From contig JAIXSE010000021.1 of NCBI GenBank assembly GCA_027484825.1, positions 1 to 64,000 of the forward strand: a DNA stretch of 64,000 nt, in the 5' to 3' direction. Every line of letters begins with the position of its first letter. Position 1 is the stretch's first letter. Made by a program: the position numbers and the translations under genes. This DNA is from Rubrivivax sp. (GTDB taxonomy: Bacteria; Pseudomonadota; Gammaproteobacteria; Burkholderiales; Burkholderiaceae_C). The notes under the pieces are model-generated. The model made no database searches. It was not told the origin of the DNA and saw nothing but the letters and a program-made list of their open reading frames with translations. Shown in pieces: positions 21,957 to 31,224 of this stretch.

Positions 21957-24758
21957 GTGAGCCCCTCCAGCGCCTCTTCCTTCCCTCCCTCACCGGATTC
22001 GCTGCCGCTCCATTCAGCAGGAGGTGTTGTGTCCGCGCCTCATGAGCGCATGGTGTCAGAAGTGGGCGCGGTACCGGTGCGGCCGCCGGACGAGACCTTC
22101 GCGCTGGACGCCGCCCACGCCAATGCCGCATTCTGGGACCGGCTGGCAGAGCGGGCCGCCGGCTGGCTGGAGGCCCGTCACCTGGCGCCGCGGGACGCCG
22201 TGCTGCTCTTGCCCTTCGCCCAGCATCTGGCTCCTGCGCGTCGCGCCTGGATGAAGCTCAGCCGTTGGCAGCCGCGCATCGAAACCACCCACAGTCTGGC
22301 GTCCGCCCTGGGGCCCAGTGCGCTGCCGCAGGCGCTCCAGCTGAGTTTTGATGCGGCGATTGATGCGCTGGCCGCCCGCCAGTTGCTTGGCGGCCAGTCC
22401 TGGGCCCAGGCATTGCGGCAGGAAGACCCGCGTGCGTTTGAGGCCGCCGTGCTGCGGCTGGTGGAGGCGGCTCACGCCTTGGCAAGGGCGGCGCAGTTGC
22501 TGTCGCCCGCCGGGCGGACGGTCTTCTGGTCCCAGGTGCGCGACACCGTGGCGGCCCAGAGCGGCGCCGGGCATCTGGAGCGCGCACTGTTGCTGGTGGC
22601 CCTGGAATGGGCGGCCTCCGACCCGCGCGCGCCAGCCACCGATGCGCTGTTTGAGCTGCGCCCGAGCGCCTGGCTGCATCTGCAGGCCGGCGGGCCGGAT
22701 CTGCTGGCCCAGGCCCTGCTGGCGTCCGCCGAGGCCGCTGGAGTGCCTTGTCTGCGCCTGAGCGCCGACCATCCGCTGGACGAGGCCTTCACCCATGGCC
22801 TGCCTGCGGCCCATCTGGAACAAGCCCTGTGCGACGATTTTGAGGACCTGGCCCAATGCAGCGCGGCTTCGGTGCTGGACCACCTGCGCAGCGGTCGCGC
22901 CCCGGTGGCCCTGATTGCACAGGACCGGGTCCTGCTGCGCCGCGTTCGCGCCTTGCTGGAGCGCCAGAGCGTGGGCATTGCCGACGAAACCGGCTGGACA
23001 CTCGCCACCACCGCCCCGGCCGCCCAGCTCATGGCCCTGCTGCGCGCGGTGCGGCGCGATGCGACGGTCGACGAGTGGCTCGCCTGGCTCAAGACACCGC
23101 TGGCCGCCAGCCTGTGCGAGCGCGCCGGGGGCGGGGCCTTGTCCGCACTGGAGGCGCGTTGCCGCCAGCGCGGCTGGTCGTCCAGCACCGCTGTCCGCGA
23201 AGACAAGCTGCCTCCGACGGCCGCGCGGCTGTGGAAGTTGGCGCGGGACGCGGTTGCCACGCTCCAGGCGGGCGGCGCCCGCAGCCTGGAGGACTGGCTG
23301 GAACTGCTGAAAACGCTGCTCAAGCGATTGGGGGCGGATGAGCGTCTGGCTGCCCAACCGGCCGGTGGCCCGCAATTGCTGGATGCGCTCTGGATCAAGC
23401 GCTCGCCCTGGCCTGGCTCGGCCCACGAAGCGGTGCTCAAGGAGACGACCCTCAGTGCTTCGGAGTTCACCGCCTGGGTCTCCGCCACCCTGGAGGCTGC
23501 GCAGTACGTGCCGCCGCTGCAGGGGGAATTGCAGGTGATGATCACCCCGTTGGCGCGCGCGATGCTGCGGCCCTTTGGCGCCGTCGTGCTGCCAGGCGCC
23601 GATGCGGCCACCCTGGGTCCGGTGCCGGCCGGGCCGGTGCTGGTCAGCGATGCGCTGGCCCGCCAGATCGGCCTGCCCACCATCGAGGACAAGCGCGCGG
23701 CCTTGGCCAGCCAGTTCACCCAGTTGCTTCGCGCGCCGGCGGTCACGCTGCTGCGCTGCGCCCATCGAGGCAGTGAGCCGCTGGCCGCGAGCCCGCTGCT
23801 GGACCGGCTGGACCTGGCTCGGCAGGCCGCCGGACTTGGTCCGCTGCCGCTGTGGCGGGATCCCCGGGTGGAGGTGGCCATCCCCGTGACGCTGCAGCGC
23901 CGCGCCAAGGCCCTGGCGCCCAACCGGTTGCCAACGGCGCTGAGTGCCAGTGCGGTGGAGTCCTTGCGGCAATGCCCGTATCAGTTCTTTTCGCGCGTGC
24001 TGCTGGGCCTTCGCGAGGTGCAGGAGCTGGATCAGCAGGCGGACAAGCGCGACTATGGCACCTGGCTGCATGCGGTGCTGCATCAGTTCCACTCCGAGCG
24101 GCTGACCCGCGCCGACGATGGGCTGAGCGACGAGGCCCGTCTGCACCAGGCGGCCCGGACCCAGATGCAGATGCTGGCGCTGTCTGAAGCTGAGTTCCTG
24201 CCGTTCTCCGCCAGCTTTGCACGCTTCGTGCCCGCCTATCTGGCGTGGCTGCAGGAGCGGACCGCGGAAGGTCAGAAATTCCTGCAAGGCGAGGTGGATC
24301 GAGAGGTCTATCCGTGGCGGGATGGCGAGTCGGTGCTGGCGCCTGTGCGGCTGAGAGGCCGCATTGACCGTATCGACCAAGGTCCGGACGGGCGCCGACT
24401 GATCGACTACAAGACCGGCAGCCTCAAGGGGCTCAAGGACAAAGTGGCGGACCCGCTGGAAGACACGCAACTGGCCGTTTACGCCACGCTCATGCAGGCC
24501 GGCGACGAGGCGGCGGGAGCCGCTCCAGCGGCGCTGCATGCCGCTTACCTGGCGCTGGACGATGCCAAGGGCATTGCAGCGGTCGAGCATCCGGACGTGG
24601 TGCGGACCGCCGCCGAGCTGGTGCACGGGCTGGGTGAGGATCTGCTGGCCATCCATCGCGGAGCGGCGCTGCCCGCCCTGGGTGAAGGGGTGGCCTGTGA
24701 GTATTGCGACATGCGCGGCCTGTGCCGCCGCGACGACTGGGAAGGAGCCGCGCCATGA
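21957..24758 (+). CDS. AddB-like PD-(D/E)XK exonuclease subunit
   Basis: The 933-residue protein resembles the inactive-helicase/nuclease subunit of AddAB double-strand-break repair enzymes. The C-terminal RecB-family nuclease includes ESLRQCPYQFFSRVLLG, YGTWLHAVLHQFH, LRGRIDRIDQGP and LIDYKTGSLKG (Asp and Lys of the DxK centre). Cysteines in CPYQFF and in CEYCDMRGLC fit the Fe-S staple of AddB. The start is uncertain: GTG 21957, or GTG 22029 or ATG 22050. The stop overlaps the next ATG, so the two subunits are translationally coupled. Confidence 0.85.
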   Translation: MSPSSASSFPPSPDSLPLHSAGGVVSAPHERMVSEVGAVPVRPPDETFALDAAHANAAFWDRLAERAAGWLEARHLAPRDAVLLLPFAQHLAPARRAWMKLSRWQPRIETTHSLASALGPSALPQALQLSFDAAIDALAARQLLGGQSWAQALRQEDPRAFEAAVLRLVEAAHALARAAQLLSPAGRTVFWSQVRDTVAAQSGAGHLERALLLVALEWAASDPRAPATDALFELRPSAWLHLQAGGPDLLAQALLASAEAAGVPCLRLSADHPLDEAFTHGLPAAHLEQALCDDFEDLAQCSAASVLDHLRSGRAPVALIAQDRVLLRRVRALLERQSVGIADETGWTLATTAPAAQLMALLRAVRRDATVDEWLAWLKTPLAASLCERAGGGALSALEARCRQRGWSSSTAVREDKLPPTAARLWKLARDAVATLQAGGARSLEDWLELLKTLLKRLGADERLAAQPAGGPQLLDALWIKRSPWPGSAHEAVLKETTLSASEFTAWVSATLEAAQYVPPLQGELQVMITPLARAMLRPFGAVVLPGADAATLGPVPAGPVLVSDALARQIGLPTIEDKRAALASQFTQLLRAPAVTLLRCAHRGSEPLAASPLLDRLDLARQAAGLGPLPLWRDPRVEVAIPVTLQRRAKALAPNRLPTALSASAVESLRQCPYQFFSRVLLGLREVQELDQQADKRDYGTWLHAVLHQFHSERLTRADDGLSDEARLHQAARTQMQMLALSEAEFLPFSASFARFVPAYLAWLQERTAEGQKFLQGEVDREVYPWRDGESVLAPVRLRGRIDRIDQGPDGRRLIDYKTGSLKGLKDKVADPLEDTQLAVYATLMQAGDEAAGAAPAALHAAYLALDDAKGIAAVEHPDVVRTAAELVHGLGEDLLAIHRGAALPALGEGVACEYCDMRGLCRRDDWEGAAP

Positions 24759-27700
24759 TGGCGGCTGGGGAGGGCTACCCCGATGGGGCGGGGCAGGAAG
24801 GTCTGGGGGGCGCTGAAGCCGGAGCCTCCGTCGCGGCCTACACACTGAACGAGGCCCCGGTCGCTCGCGAACGCTTCTATGCGCTGGCCTGCGACCCCGC
24901 CCGCAGTGTGGTGGTCGAGGCCTGCGCTGGCGCCGGCAAGACCTGGATGCTGGTGTCCCGCATCCTGCGCGCCTTGCTCGACGGCACGCAGCCGCAGGAC
25001 ATCGTGGCCATCACCTTCACCCGCAAGGCCGCCGGTGAAATGCGCGAGCGCCTGAACGAGTGGCTGCACGAGTTCGCGCACTGCGACCATGCCGGGCGTG
25101 TGCTCGCCCTGCGTCAGCGAGGGATGTCCGAGACCGACGCGCAGGCGCTGGCGCCGACGCTCGCCGGCTTGCAGCAGCGCTTGCTGCAAGGCGCACGGGC
25201 GGTTGAGATTCGCACCTTCCACGCCTGGTTCTCGCAGTTGCTGCGGGCGGCGCCGCTGGAGTTGCTGCAGGCGCAAGGCCTCTCACCTGAGCTGCAGTTG
25301 CTCGAGGATGAAAGCGATCTGATGCCCGAGCTGTGGCGTCGCTTTCATACGGCCGTGCTGGCGGATGCGGGCTTGCTGGCCGACTATGAATCCCTGTGCC
25401 TGACCCAGGGGCGCAACCGGCTCACCGGCTGGCTGATGTCGGCCTTTGCAAAGCGGGTGGAAATCCGCCTGGCGCATCAGTCCGGGCGCCTGCTGGAGAG
25501 CATGCCGGATGCGGCCGATGTGGCGCCGGAGTTCGCAGCCTATGACGATCCGATGCAGGCGTTCAGCCGCCTGCGGGCGGACCTCCAGGCGCAGGCGATC
25601 GTGCTCGGGGGCATGAAGGCTGCGGGTGCGAAGAAGGCCGCGGCGGCGGTGGAGCAGGCGCTGGCCCTGGACGATGTGCCCGCCCTGGCCGGTGTGCGTG
25701 CTGCGCTGTTCACCGCTGATGGCAAACCACGCAAGGCCCTGGGTGATGCGCCGGAGCTGATGCAGCTGCTGGATCAACTCACCCGGCTGCAGTTGGCGCT
25801 GGATCAACGGCAGGCCCGAATCTGGCATGTCCAGATGTGCGGTCTGGCCTTGGTGCTGCTGGACCAGTTCGAGCAACTCAAGCGCGAGCGCGGTCTGGTC
25901 GACATGAATGACCTGGAACGCGGCGCGCTGGCGCTGCTGGGCGATGCCGGATTGGCCGGCTGGGTGCAGGAGCGGCTGGACGCGCAGGTGCGGCATCTGT
26001 TGATCGACGAATTCCAGGACACCAGTCCGCTGCAGTGGCATGCGCTGTATGCCTGGCTGTCCGGCTATGTGGGGGCGGGCGGCGGGGCCAGCGGGCAGCG
26101 GCCGCCGTCCGTCTTCATCGTGGGCGACCCCAAGCAGAGCATCTACCGGTTCCGCCGTGCCGAGCCGCGGGTGTTTGCCGCCGCGCGGGACTTCGTGCGG
26201 GAAGGGCTGGATGGGGTCTTGCTGGCTTGCGACCACACGCGGCGCAATTCGCCCCAGGTGCTGGATGTCGTTAATGCGGTGTTTGAATCCGCGACGCTGG
26301 CGCAGCAGTACAGCGGCTTCCGTCCGCACACGACCGAGTCTGGCGACGGGCATCCGCTGGACGGGGTGTTTTATCTTTTGGATGAGGATGCGGAGGCGGG
26401 TGCGGACGCCGACGCCGACGTTGACGTTGACGGCGTCGATGCGGACGGCGGTGAGCCAGGCCATGACCGCGGCAAGGACACCCGCCATGCGGGCCTTGAT
26501 GGGGAGACCAGCCATCGAGGGGGCCAGGCGCGGGACCCGGACACCTGGCGTCCGAGTCTGACGGAACCCCGGCGCGAAGCAGAATTGCATCGCCGCGAGG
26601 CGGAGGCCTGCCGTATTGCCGATGCCATCGATGCCCTGCTCCAATCTGGCGAGTGCGAGCCGGGCGACATCTTCGTGTTGGCGCGCAAGCGCGACGGCCT
26701 GCGGGTGCTGGCGCAGACGCTGAAGTCCCGCGGCATTGCGCATGCGGCGCCGGAGGATATGGACCTGCTGGAAGCACCGGACGCGCGGGATCTGCTCGCG
26801 CTGCTGGATGTGCTGGCGTCGCCTGGGCATCACCTGTCGCTGGCGCATGCGCTGCGCAGTCCGCTGTTTGGGGCCTCGGAGTCAGACCTCCTGCAATTGG
26901 CGGCGATGGCGAAGGAGCCGATGCCCTGGCCGAGAGCTGAGGAGAACGGCGCCTTGGCGGAAGAGGCGGCGCAGGCGGCGCACGGCGAGCTCGATGCGCA
27001 GCGCGCGGCGGAGTCAGAGGCTTCAGCGGACAGGGACGCTTCTCCCACGGGGGCGAGCGATCTGCCGCCTGACTGGCATGACGCGGTGCCGATGGCCGAG
27101 GAAGCGGCTGAACAGACGGCCCTAGAAGCGGTCGAGCCATCGACTGAGCCATCGACTGAGCAAGCGGCCGAGCAAGCTGCCGAGGCCCTCGGGCTGAGTC
27201 GCGCGGATCAAGGGCGTGAGAGTGCGCAGGAGCCCAGAGGGTGGTGGGCGGCGCTCATGGCGGCGGACCCGTCGACGCTCAGTGCCGCGCTGCAGCGAGC
27301 GCAGTCACTGTTGCCCCGATGGGTGACGTGTGCCGTCGAGCGCAGTCCGCACGACCTGCTGGATGCGATCGTCGACGAGGGCGACCTCATGGCCCGCATT
27401 GCTGCGGTCGTGCCGCCCAGCGAGCGACGTGCACGTCTGCATGCGGTGGAGGCATTGCTGGCCTTGGCACTGGACCTGGATGGCGGACGCTACGCGGGGC
27501 TGTACGGATTTGTCCGCTCCCTGAAGCAGCGGGCACTGAAGCTGGCCGCGCCAGCGGAGCCGGAAGCCGTGCAGCTGTTGACGGTTCACGGCGCCAAAGG
27601 CCTGGAGGCCAAGGTCGTCATCTTGATGGACACGGAAGCTGGTCCCGCGCGGGCGGAATCGATGTCGCTGGCGGTGTCGTGGCCGGTGCAGGAGGCCGTG

Positions 27701-28843
27701 CCGCAGACCGTGGCGTTCCTGGTGTCTGAGAGTCGCCCGCCGGCCTCCTTGCAGCCGCTGCTGGAAGATGAGAAGGAGCAGCGTCAACGGGAAGAGCTCA
27801 ATGCGCTGTACGTGGCGCTGACACGGGCGCGGCATCGTCTGCTGATCAGCCGTACGCCGGCGCGACGTTCGAGCAGCACGGCGACATGGTGGGCGCGGTT
27901 GATGCCGCTGTCGAAGCCGCTGCCGAGGCCGAGGCCGTTGGTGGTGGGCGAGGGCGTGGTGGTGGACGGGAACACAGGTCGGGCGCTGGATGCCGGTCAA
28001 GGCAATGGCGCAGACGGTGCCGAGGGAGTCGCCGGCGGCGGTTTGTCGAACGTCCTCTATACGACCCACGGCGCCACCTCGCCGGTCCTCGCAGTTCTGA
28101 AGCAGTTGCCGCTCGCTCCGGCAAGGTCGTCATTGGTGGCGCCGGACGGCCGGGCTGCGAGTGTCGACAAGAGCCCGGGGGCTGGCGTGGGCGTGATCGG
28201 GGACGCTGCGGGAACTACGTCGCACGGTGTCGCTGGTGCTGGTGCTGGTGCTGGTGCTGGTGCTGGTGCTGGTGCTGGTGCGGCCCGCGTTGGCCCGAAC
28301 ACTGCGGGCGGCGCGCTGGGCCAAGGACCGGAGGTGGTCGACGACAGCGCCGCCCTGGGCGAGGCCCTGCACCGCGTCCTGGAATGGCATAGCGGGCCAC
28401 GGGGCCGCCAGCACACGCTGGAGCGTCTGATGGCGGCTGCCGCGCAGATGTATGGCCTGGATGCGCGGCGGGACGAGCGCCTGCAGCGCAGCGTCAAGGC
28501 CATTCTTGGCAGCGCGGCTTGCGCACCGTTCTTCGACCCCACGCGTCTGCGCTGGCAGGGCAACGAAGTCCCGTTGAGCTGGCGGGAGCTGGACATGCGC
28601 CTGGATCGACTGGTGTGCCTGCGCGGGGAGGGGGCCAACCCGGACAGGTGGTGGGTGCTGGACTACAAGCTGCACCCGGCGCCGCAGAACAATCAGGAGT
28701 ATGTGAGCCAGCTGTGGCGATACCGGGAGGCGGTGCGCGCACTGCAGCCCGGCGAGCCGGTGCGCTGCGCCTTCATCACCGGGCAAGGACGTCTGATTGA
28801 CTGCACAGCACAAGTTGCAGACAGATTCGATTTTGGGAGCTGA
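24755..28843 (+). CDS. AddA-like UvrD/RecB-type helicase-nuclease
   Basis: ATG 24755 overlaps the AddB-like stop (ATGA) and follows GAAGGAG. The 1362 residues show Walker A VVEACAGAGKT (about 52), motif Ia IRTFHAWFSQLL, Walker B LLIDEFQDTSP (about 416), motif III VGDPKQSIYRFRR, motif V LTVHGAKGLEAKVV, motif VI LYVALTRARHRLL and a C-terminal RecB-type nuclease (LGEALHRVLEW, LDMRLDRLV, VLDYKL). Together with its partner it probably resects DNA breaks for RecA loading. Unusual are an Asp/Val-rich insert (about 543-565), an Ala/Glu-rich insert (about 727-828) and an (Ala-Gly)8 run encoded by a hexanucleotide repeat. Confidence 0.9.
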   Translation: MMAAGEGYPDGAGQEGLGGAEAGASVAAYTLNEAPVARERFYALACDPARSVVVEACAGAGKTWMLVSRILRALLDGTQPQDIVAITFTRKAAGEMRERLNEWLHEFAHCDHAGRVLALRQRGMSETDAQALAPTLAGLQQRLLQGARAVEIRTFHAWFSQLLRAAPLELLQAQGLSPELQLLEDESDLMPELWRRFHTAVLADAGLLADYESLCLTQGRNRLTGWLMSAFAKRVEIRLAHQSGRLLESMPDAADVAPEFAAYDDPMQAFSRLRADLQAQAIVLGGMKAAGAKKAAAAVEQALALDDVPALAGVRAALFTADGKPRKALGDAPELMQLLDQLTRLQLALDQRQARIWHVQMCGLALVLLDQFEQLKRERGLVDMNDLERGALALLGDAGLAGWVQERLDAQVRHLLIDEFQDTSPLQWHALYAWLSGYVGAGGGASGQRPPSVFIVGDPKQSIYRFRRAEPRVFAAARDFVREGLDGVLLACDHTRRNSPQVLDVVNAVFESATLAQQYSGFRPHTTESGDGHPLDGVFYLLDEDAEAGADADADVDVDGVDADGGEPGHDRGKDTRHAGLDGETSHRGGQARDPDTWRPSLTEPRREAELHRREAEACRIADAIDALLQSGECEPGDIFVLARKRDGLRVLAQTLKSRGIAHAAPEDMDLLEAPDARDLLALLDVLASPGHHLSLAHALRSPLFGASESDLLQLAAMAKEPMPWPRAEENGALAEEAAQAAHGELDAQRAAESEASADRDASPTGASDLPPDWHDAVPMAEEAAEQTALEAVEPSTEPSTEQAAEQAAEALGLSRADQGRESAQEPRGWWAALMAADPSTLSAALQRAQSLLPRWVTCAVERSPHDLLDAIVDEGDLMARIAAVVPPSERRARLHAVEALLALALDLDGGRYAGLYGFVRSLKQRALKLAAPAEPEAVQLLTVHGAKGLEAKVVILMDTEAGPARAESMSLAVSWPVQEAVPQTVAFLVSESRPPASLQPLLEDEKEQRQREELNALYVALTRARHRLLISRTPARRSSSTATWWARLMPLSKPLPRPRPLVVGEGVVVDGNTGRALDAGQGNGADGAEGVAGGGLSNVLYTTHGATSPVLAVLKQLPLAPARSSLVAPDGRAASVDKSPGAGVGVIGDAAGTTSHGVAGAGAGAGAGAGAGAGAARVGPNTAGGALGQGPEVVDDSAALGEALHRVLEWHSGPRGRQHTLERLMAAAAQMYGLDARRDERLQRSVKAILGSAACAPFFDPTRLRWQGNEVPLSWRELDMRLDRLVCLRGEGANPDRWWVLDYKLHPAPQNNQEYVSQLWRYREAVRALQPGEPVRCAFITGQGRLIDCTAQVADRFDFGS
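28232..28279. repeat. Hexanucleotide tandem repeat (GCTGGT)x8 inside the AddA-like gene
   Basis: Eight perfect GCTGGT units encode Ala-Gly repeats in a linker before the nuclease domain. Because the unit is six bases, slippage would change length without a frameshift. Confidence 0.95.
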
Positions 28844-28858
28844 AAATGTGGCTACAAT
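28831..28858 (+). promoter_or_regulatory. Probable promoter of tRNA-Pro
   Basis: TACAAT at 28853-28858 is a good -10 and TTTTGG at 28831 a weak -35 with 16-bp spacing. The tRNA starts 13 bases later. The -35 lies inside the end of the AddA-like gene. Confidence 0.55.
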
Positions 28859-28870
28859 CTCATTCTTCGT

Positions 28871-28947
28871 CGGGGCGTAGCGCAGTCTGGTAGCGCATCT
28901 GCTTTGGGAGCAGAGGGTCGCGAGTTCGAATCCCGCCGCCCCGACCA
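28871..28947 (+). tRNA. tRNA-Pro (anticodon UGG)
   Basis: A 77-base cloverleaf: acceptor CGGGGCG pairs with CGCCCCG, anticodon stem TCTGC/GCAGA encloses TTTGGGA with anticodon TGG, T-loop TTCGAAT, and CCA is encoded. All stems pair. The prophage integrase lies 84 bases downstream, so the 3' part is the probable integration target. Confidence 0.97.
28905..28947. other. Probable attL (prophage junction in tRNA-Pro 3' end)
   Basis: Tyrosine integrases of tRNA-inserting phages recombine in the anticodon/T-arm to 3' end and rebuild the tRNA. The integrase beside the tRNA and the switch from host to phage genes place the junction here. The exact core cannot be set because the second copy (attR) is beyond 64000. 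Confidence 0.6.
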
Positions 28948-28956
28948 TCTATCTCA

Positions 28957-28997
28957 TTGAGCCGAAAGGGATTTCTCCTTCTCGGCTCAATTCTTTT
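28957..28997 (+). terminator. Intrinsic terminator after tRNA-Pro
   Basis: TTGAGCCGA (28957-28965) pairs with TCGGCTCAA (28982-28990) and is followed by TTCTTTT. It would end the tRNA transcript before the antisense integrase. Confidence 0.8.
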
Positions 28998-29030
28998 GTG
29001 GGCCCCGTTCTCTAACCTGGGGCCATGTCT

Positions 29031-30092
29031 CTAACGCGTCGCCTTCGTCCGGCGCGTCGTTTTGCCCCGCAGGTAGGCCGCCGTCTGGCTCTCAGTGGCG
29101 TGTCCGGCCAGCAGCCGGGCCTCCTTCATGTCGGCGGATTCTTCCTTCTCGGTGATGGCCTTGGCCCGCCAGTCATGGAAGTGCACATCTGCCACTTCGG
29201 CGCGGCGCAGCGCCCGCTTCCAGGCCGTCTGGGCGCCCGAGTAGGTGTACCGCTGACCATGCTTCTGGATGAACACCCACTGGGTTGCGCCAGGGCGCTG
29301 CAGCTTCATCTCCTTCAGCCGCCGGATCACGTCGCGCAGGGCAGGGGTCCACTCCACCAGCACGCGGGCGCCGGTCTTCCCTCGGACCTTCTGCGGCCGG
29401 AACCAGATCCCCTCCTCATGGACGTGGGAGGCGTCCGGCTCGCTCGCGTCGAACTCCCAGCGCAGGTCCAGCAGGTCCCCGATCCGCTGACCCGTCAGCA
29501 CCGCCATGTCGATCAGCGCCACGAGCATCGGCCCGGAGCGTGTCAGCTTGCCGTCATCCCCCACCATGGCCGCCTTCTTGATCCGCTCCATCTCCTCGTC
29601 CGTGATAAACCGATCGCGTGGGCGATAGCCGGCTGTCGGGATTGAGGCGACCGGATTCGTGCCGGCCGCTCGCCAGCCCTTGCGCTCTGCCAGCTTGAAG
29701 ATGGAGAAGAGCTGGGCCCGGTACAGGTCCCGCGTCCGCGGCGTGTCGCTGAAGTCTTCCAAGAAGGCGTCCACGTCCGGCGGCGTCACCTCGCTGGCCA
29801 GGAAGTTGGTGAACGACTTGGCAATGACGTCCGCGCGCCTGCGCTCGTCCACCTGGGTCTTCTCGCTGTGCGTGGCCATCACCTGCTGCTGCCATGCCGC
29901 CACAACTTGCGGCATCGCGTCCTTGGCCAGCGCAGTGCGGCCCAACTCCTTGGATAGCGCCAGCAGGAAAGCGGGAATGCCTTCACTCACGCGGCAGATG
30001 CGGATCCAAATCCGCTTCTTGCCCTCGGCGCGGACCAGGTAGTAACTGCCGTCCTTGATGAATGTGCCCCGGACGGGGCCCTTCTTGCTCAT
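29031..30092 (-). CDS. Phage tyrosine-type site-specific integrase
   Basis: Catalyses prophage integration and excision at tRNA-Pro. The start MSKKGPVRGTFIKDGSYYL (ATG at 30092) overlaps the upstream DUF4224 stop by ATGA; 353 residues. The catalytic set is visible: Arg in VLTGQRIGDLLDL (about 203), His/Arg in HFHDWRAKAI (about 305-308), His in LAGHATESQT (about 330) and the Tyr nucleophile in AAYLRG. It is the last gene of the leftward operon, as in lambda. Confidence 0.95.
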   Translation of the reverse strand: MSKKGPVRGTFIKDGSYYLVRAEGKKRIWIRICRVSEGIPAFLLALSKELGRTALAKDAMPQVVAAWQQQVMATHSEKTQVDERRRADVIAKSFTNFLASEVTPPDVDAFLEDFSDTPRTRDLYRAQLFSIFKLAERKGWRAAGTNPVASIPTAGYRPRDRFITDEEMERIKKAAMVGDDGKLTRSGPMLVALIDMAVLTGQRIGDLLDLRWEFDASEPDASHVHEEGIWFRPQKVRGKTGARVLVEWTPALRDVIRRLKEMKLQRPGATQWVFIQKHGQRYTYSGAQTAWKRALRRAEVADVHFHDWRAKAITEKEESADMKEARLLAGHATESQTAAYLRGKTTRRTKATR

Positions 30093-30343
30093 GCGGATTG
30101 CTTCGCTCGAATCAGCTTCGGGGGAATCAACTTCGGACGCTCGCGCGCCACCTCGCCGCGGCACACCGCCTCGAAGTGCGGACGCTCCAGCACCACGGCG
30201 CCGGCGCGCAGGTAGGCGCGATTGAACCCCCGTGCATGCAGCTCGCGCAGCTGATCCGCCGCCCGCTTGTACCGGGTCAGGTCCACCAGTTCGGACGGGG
30301 TCAGGATGAGCGGCGGGCGCTCGCCCTTGGGCTGGTCATCCAT
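30089..30343 (-). CDS. DUF4224 phage protein next to integrase
   Basis: From ATG 30343 (MDDQPKGERPPLILTPSELV) 84 residues match the DUF4224 pattern: LTRYKRAADQLRELHARGFN and a short basic end. Genes of this family commonly sit directly before phage integrases and may be excisionase-like DNA binders; that role is inference. It overlaps the integrase start by four bases. Confidence 0.8.
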   Translation of the reverse strand: MDDQPKGERPPLILTPSELVDLTRYKRAADQLRELHARGFNRAYLRAGAVVLERPHFEAVCRGEVARERPKLIPPKLIRAKQSA

Positions 30344-30722
30344 TCTCACGGCCCCCTTCCTGTGCTGCGATGGCGGCGTCGATGGCTGCGCGCGCGGTTG
30401 CGAATGGGCCATCAACCTTCCACTCGTTGCCCTCATGAATGCCCTGGAAGCCGTATGCCATGCGCTGCGTTTCGAGCCAGTCGAGACGCCGCGCATCCTG
30501 CCGCGCCTCATCCAGCGCCGCTAGCAGGGAGCGGATGGACTCCGGATCGAAGCCGTAGAGGCCACGAGTCTCGTATCCCTGCCATCCATTCGGCTTCGAC
30601 TGCACCATGAGGTGATGCTCCGCAGAGCAGTGCTGCCAACTCTGCTCACTGTCAAACCGGCACAGGCCAGACACCGGCCCGGCCTCCAGCGCCTCTCTGA
30701 TCTTTGTGATGTGGTCGGTCAT
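30336..30722 (-). CDS. Phage hypothetical protein
   Basis: A 128-residue protein starting MTDHITKIREALEAGPVSGL. A C-terminal segment with LLAALDEARQDARRLDWLE and AIDAAIAAQEGG is typical of small early phage proteins that vary widely. No motif gives a function. Both ends overlap neighbouring genes. Confidence 0.75.
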   Translation of the reverse strand: MTDHITKIREALEAGPVSGLCRFDSEQSWQHCSAEHHLMVQSKPNGWQGYETRGLYGFDPESIRSLLAALDEARQDARRLDWLETQRMAYGFQGIHEGNEWKVDGPFATARAAIDAAIAAQEGGRENG

Positions 30723-30883
30723 CGAATCCCCTTCACGGCATGGCCGTATCTCCAAGCGCGCAGCAGCTTGCGGCGCTGGCGTGCATTTCCACTTAGCGGC
30801 GGCGGATCTGTCACATCGGTTGCCATATCGTTCATCCAGTCTTCATACGACTGGCTGACCCATCTGGAGTACGCGTCGGTCAT
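30719..30883 (-). CDS. Small phage hypothetical protein (54 aa)
   Basis: Reading the minus strand from ATG 30883 gives MTDAYSRWVSQSYEDWMNDM and a basic C-terminus ending VKGIR. It overlaps the upstream gene by ATGA and the downstream start by ATGA, which fills what would otherwise be a gap in the operon. Function unknown. Confidence 0.75.
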   Translation of the reverse strand: MTDAYSRWVSQSYEDWMNDMATDVTDPPPLSGNARQRRKLLRAWRYGHAVKGIR

Positions 30884-31224
30884 CCTTGCCCTCCTTCAGG
30901 CATTGCAGCGGCGGCGGCCGCCCGGACAATTGCGCGGCGGGTTGCGGCGTTCAGATCTCCATCCTTGACCTCGGCGCCTCGGAAGACTTGGCCGTCTTCA
31001 TCACCAACAATCGTGGCGTCTATTCGCCGGACTCCGATGCAAACTTGCATCCCCAGCTTCACCGCCAGCCGCAGCGCGTCGCCATCGTCGGTGAGCGGGT
31101 TCCACAGCTTGTGATTGCTGGGGTCACTTTCATCCCACAGCCCGCCAGCACGCGCCGCATACGGACCAATCTTGATGCCAGCCGCTTTGGCGGCACGTTG
31201 CAAAAGTTCAAGGTCAGTTCCCAT
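30880..31224 (-). CDS. Phage hypothetical protein
   Basis: A 114-residue protein starting MGTDLELLQRAAKAAGIKIG. The layout (GLWDESDPSNHKLWNPLTDD, then an Ala-rich helix) is seen in many early phage proteins without assigned function. It overlaps both neighbours. Confidence 0.75.
   Translation of the reverse strand: MGTDLELLQRAAKAAGIKIGPYAARAGGLWDESDPSNHKLWNPLTDDGDALRLAVKLGMQVCIGVRRIDATIVGDEDGQVFRGAEVKDGDLNAATRRAIVRAAAAAAMPEGGQG

Noticed and set aside
22056-24845. A 929-residue minus-strand open frame
   Set aside because: Antisense of the AddB-like gene, which has clear nuclease motifs on the plus strand.
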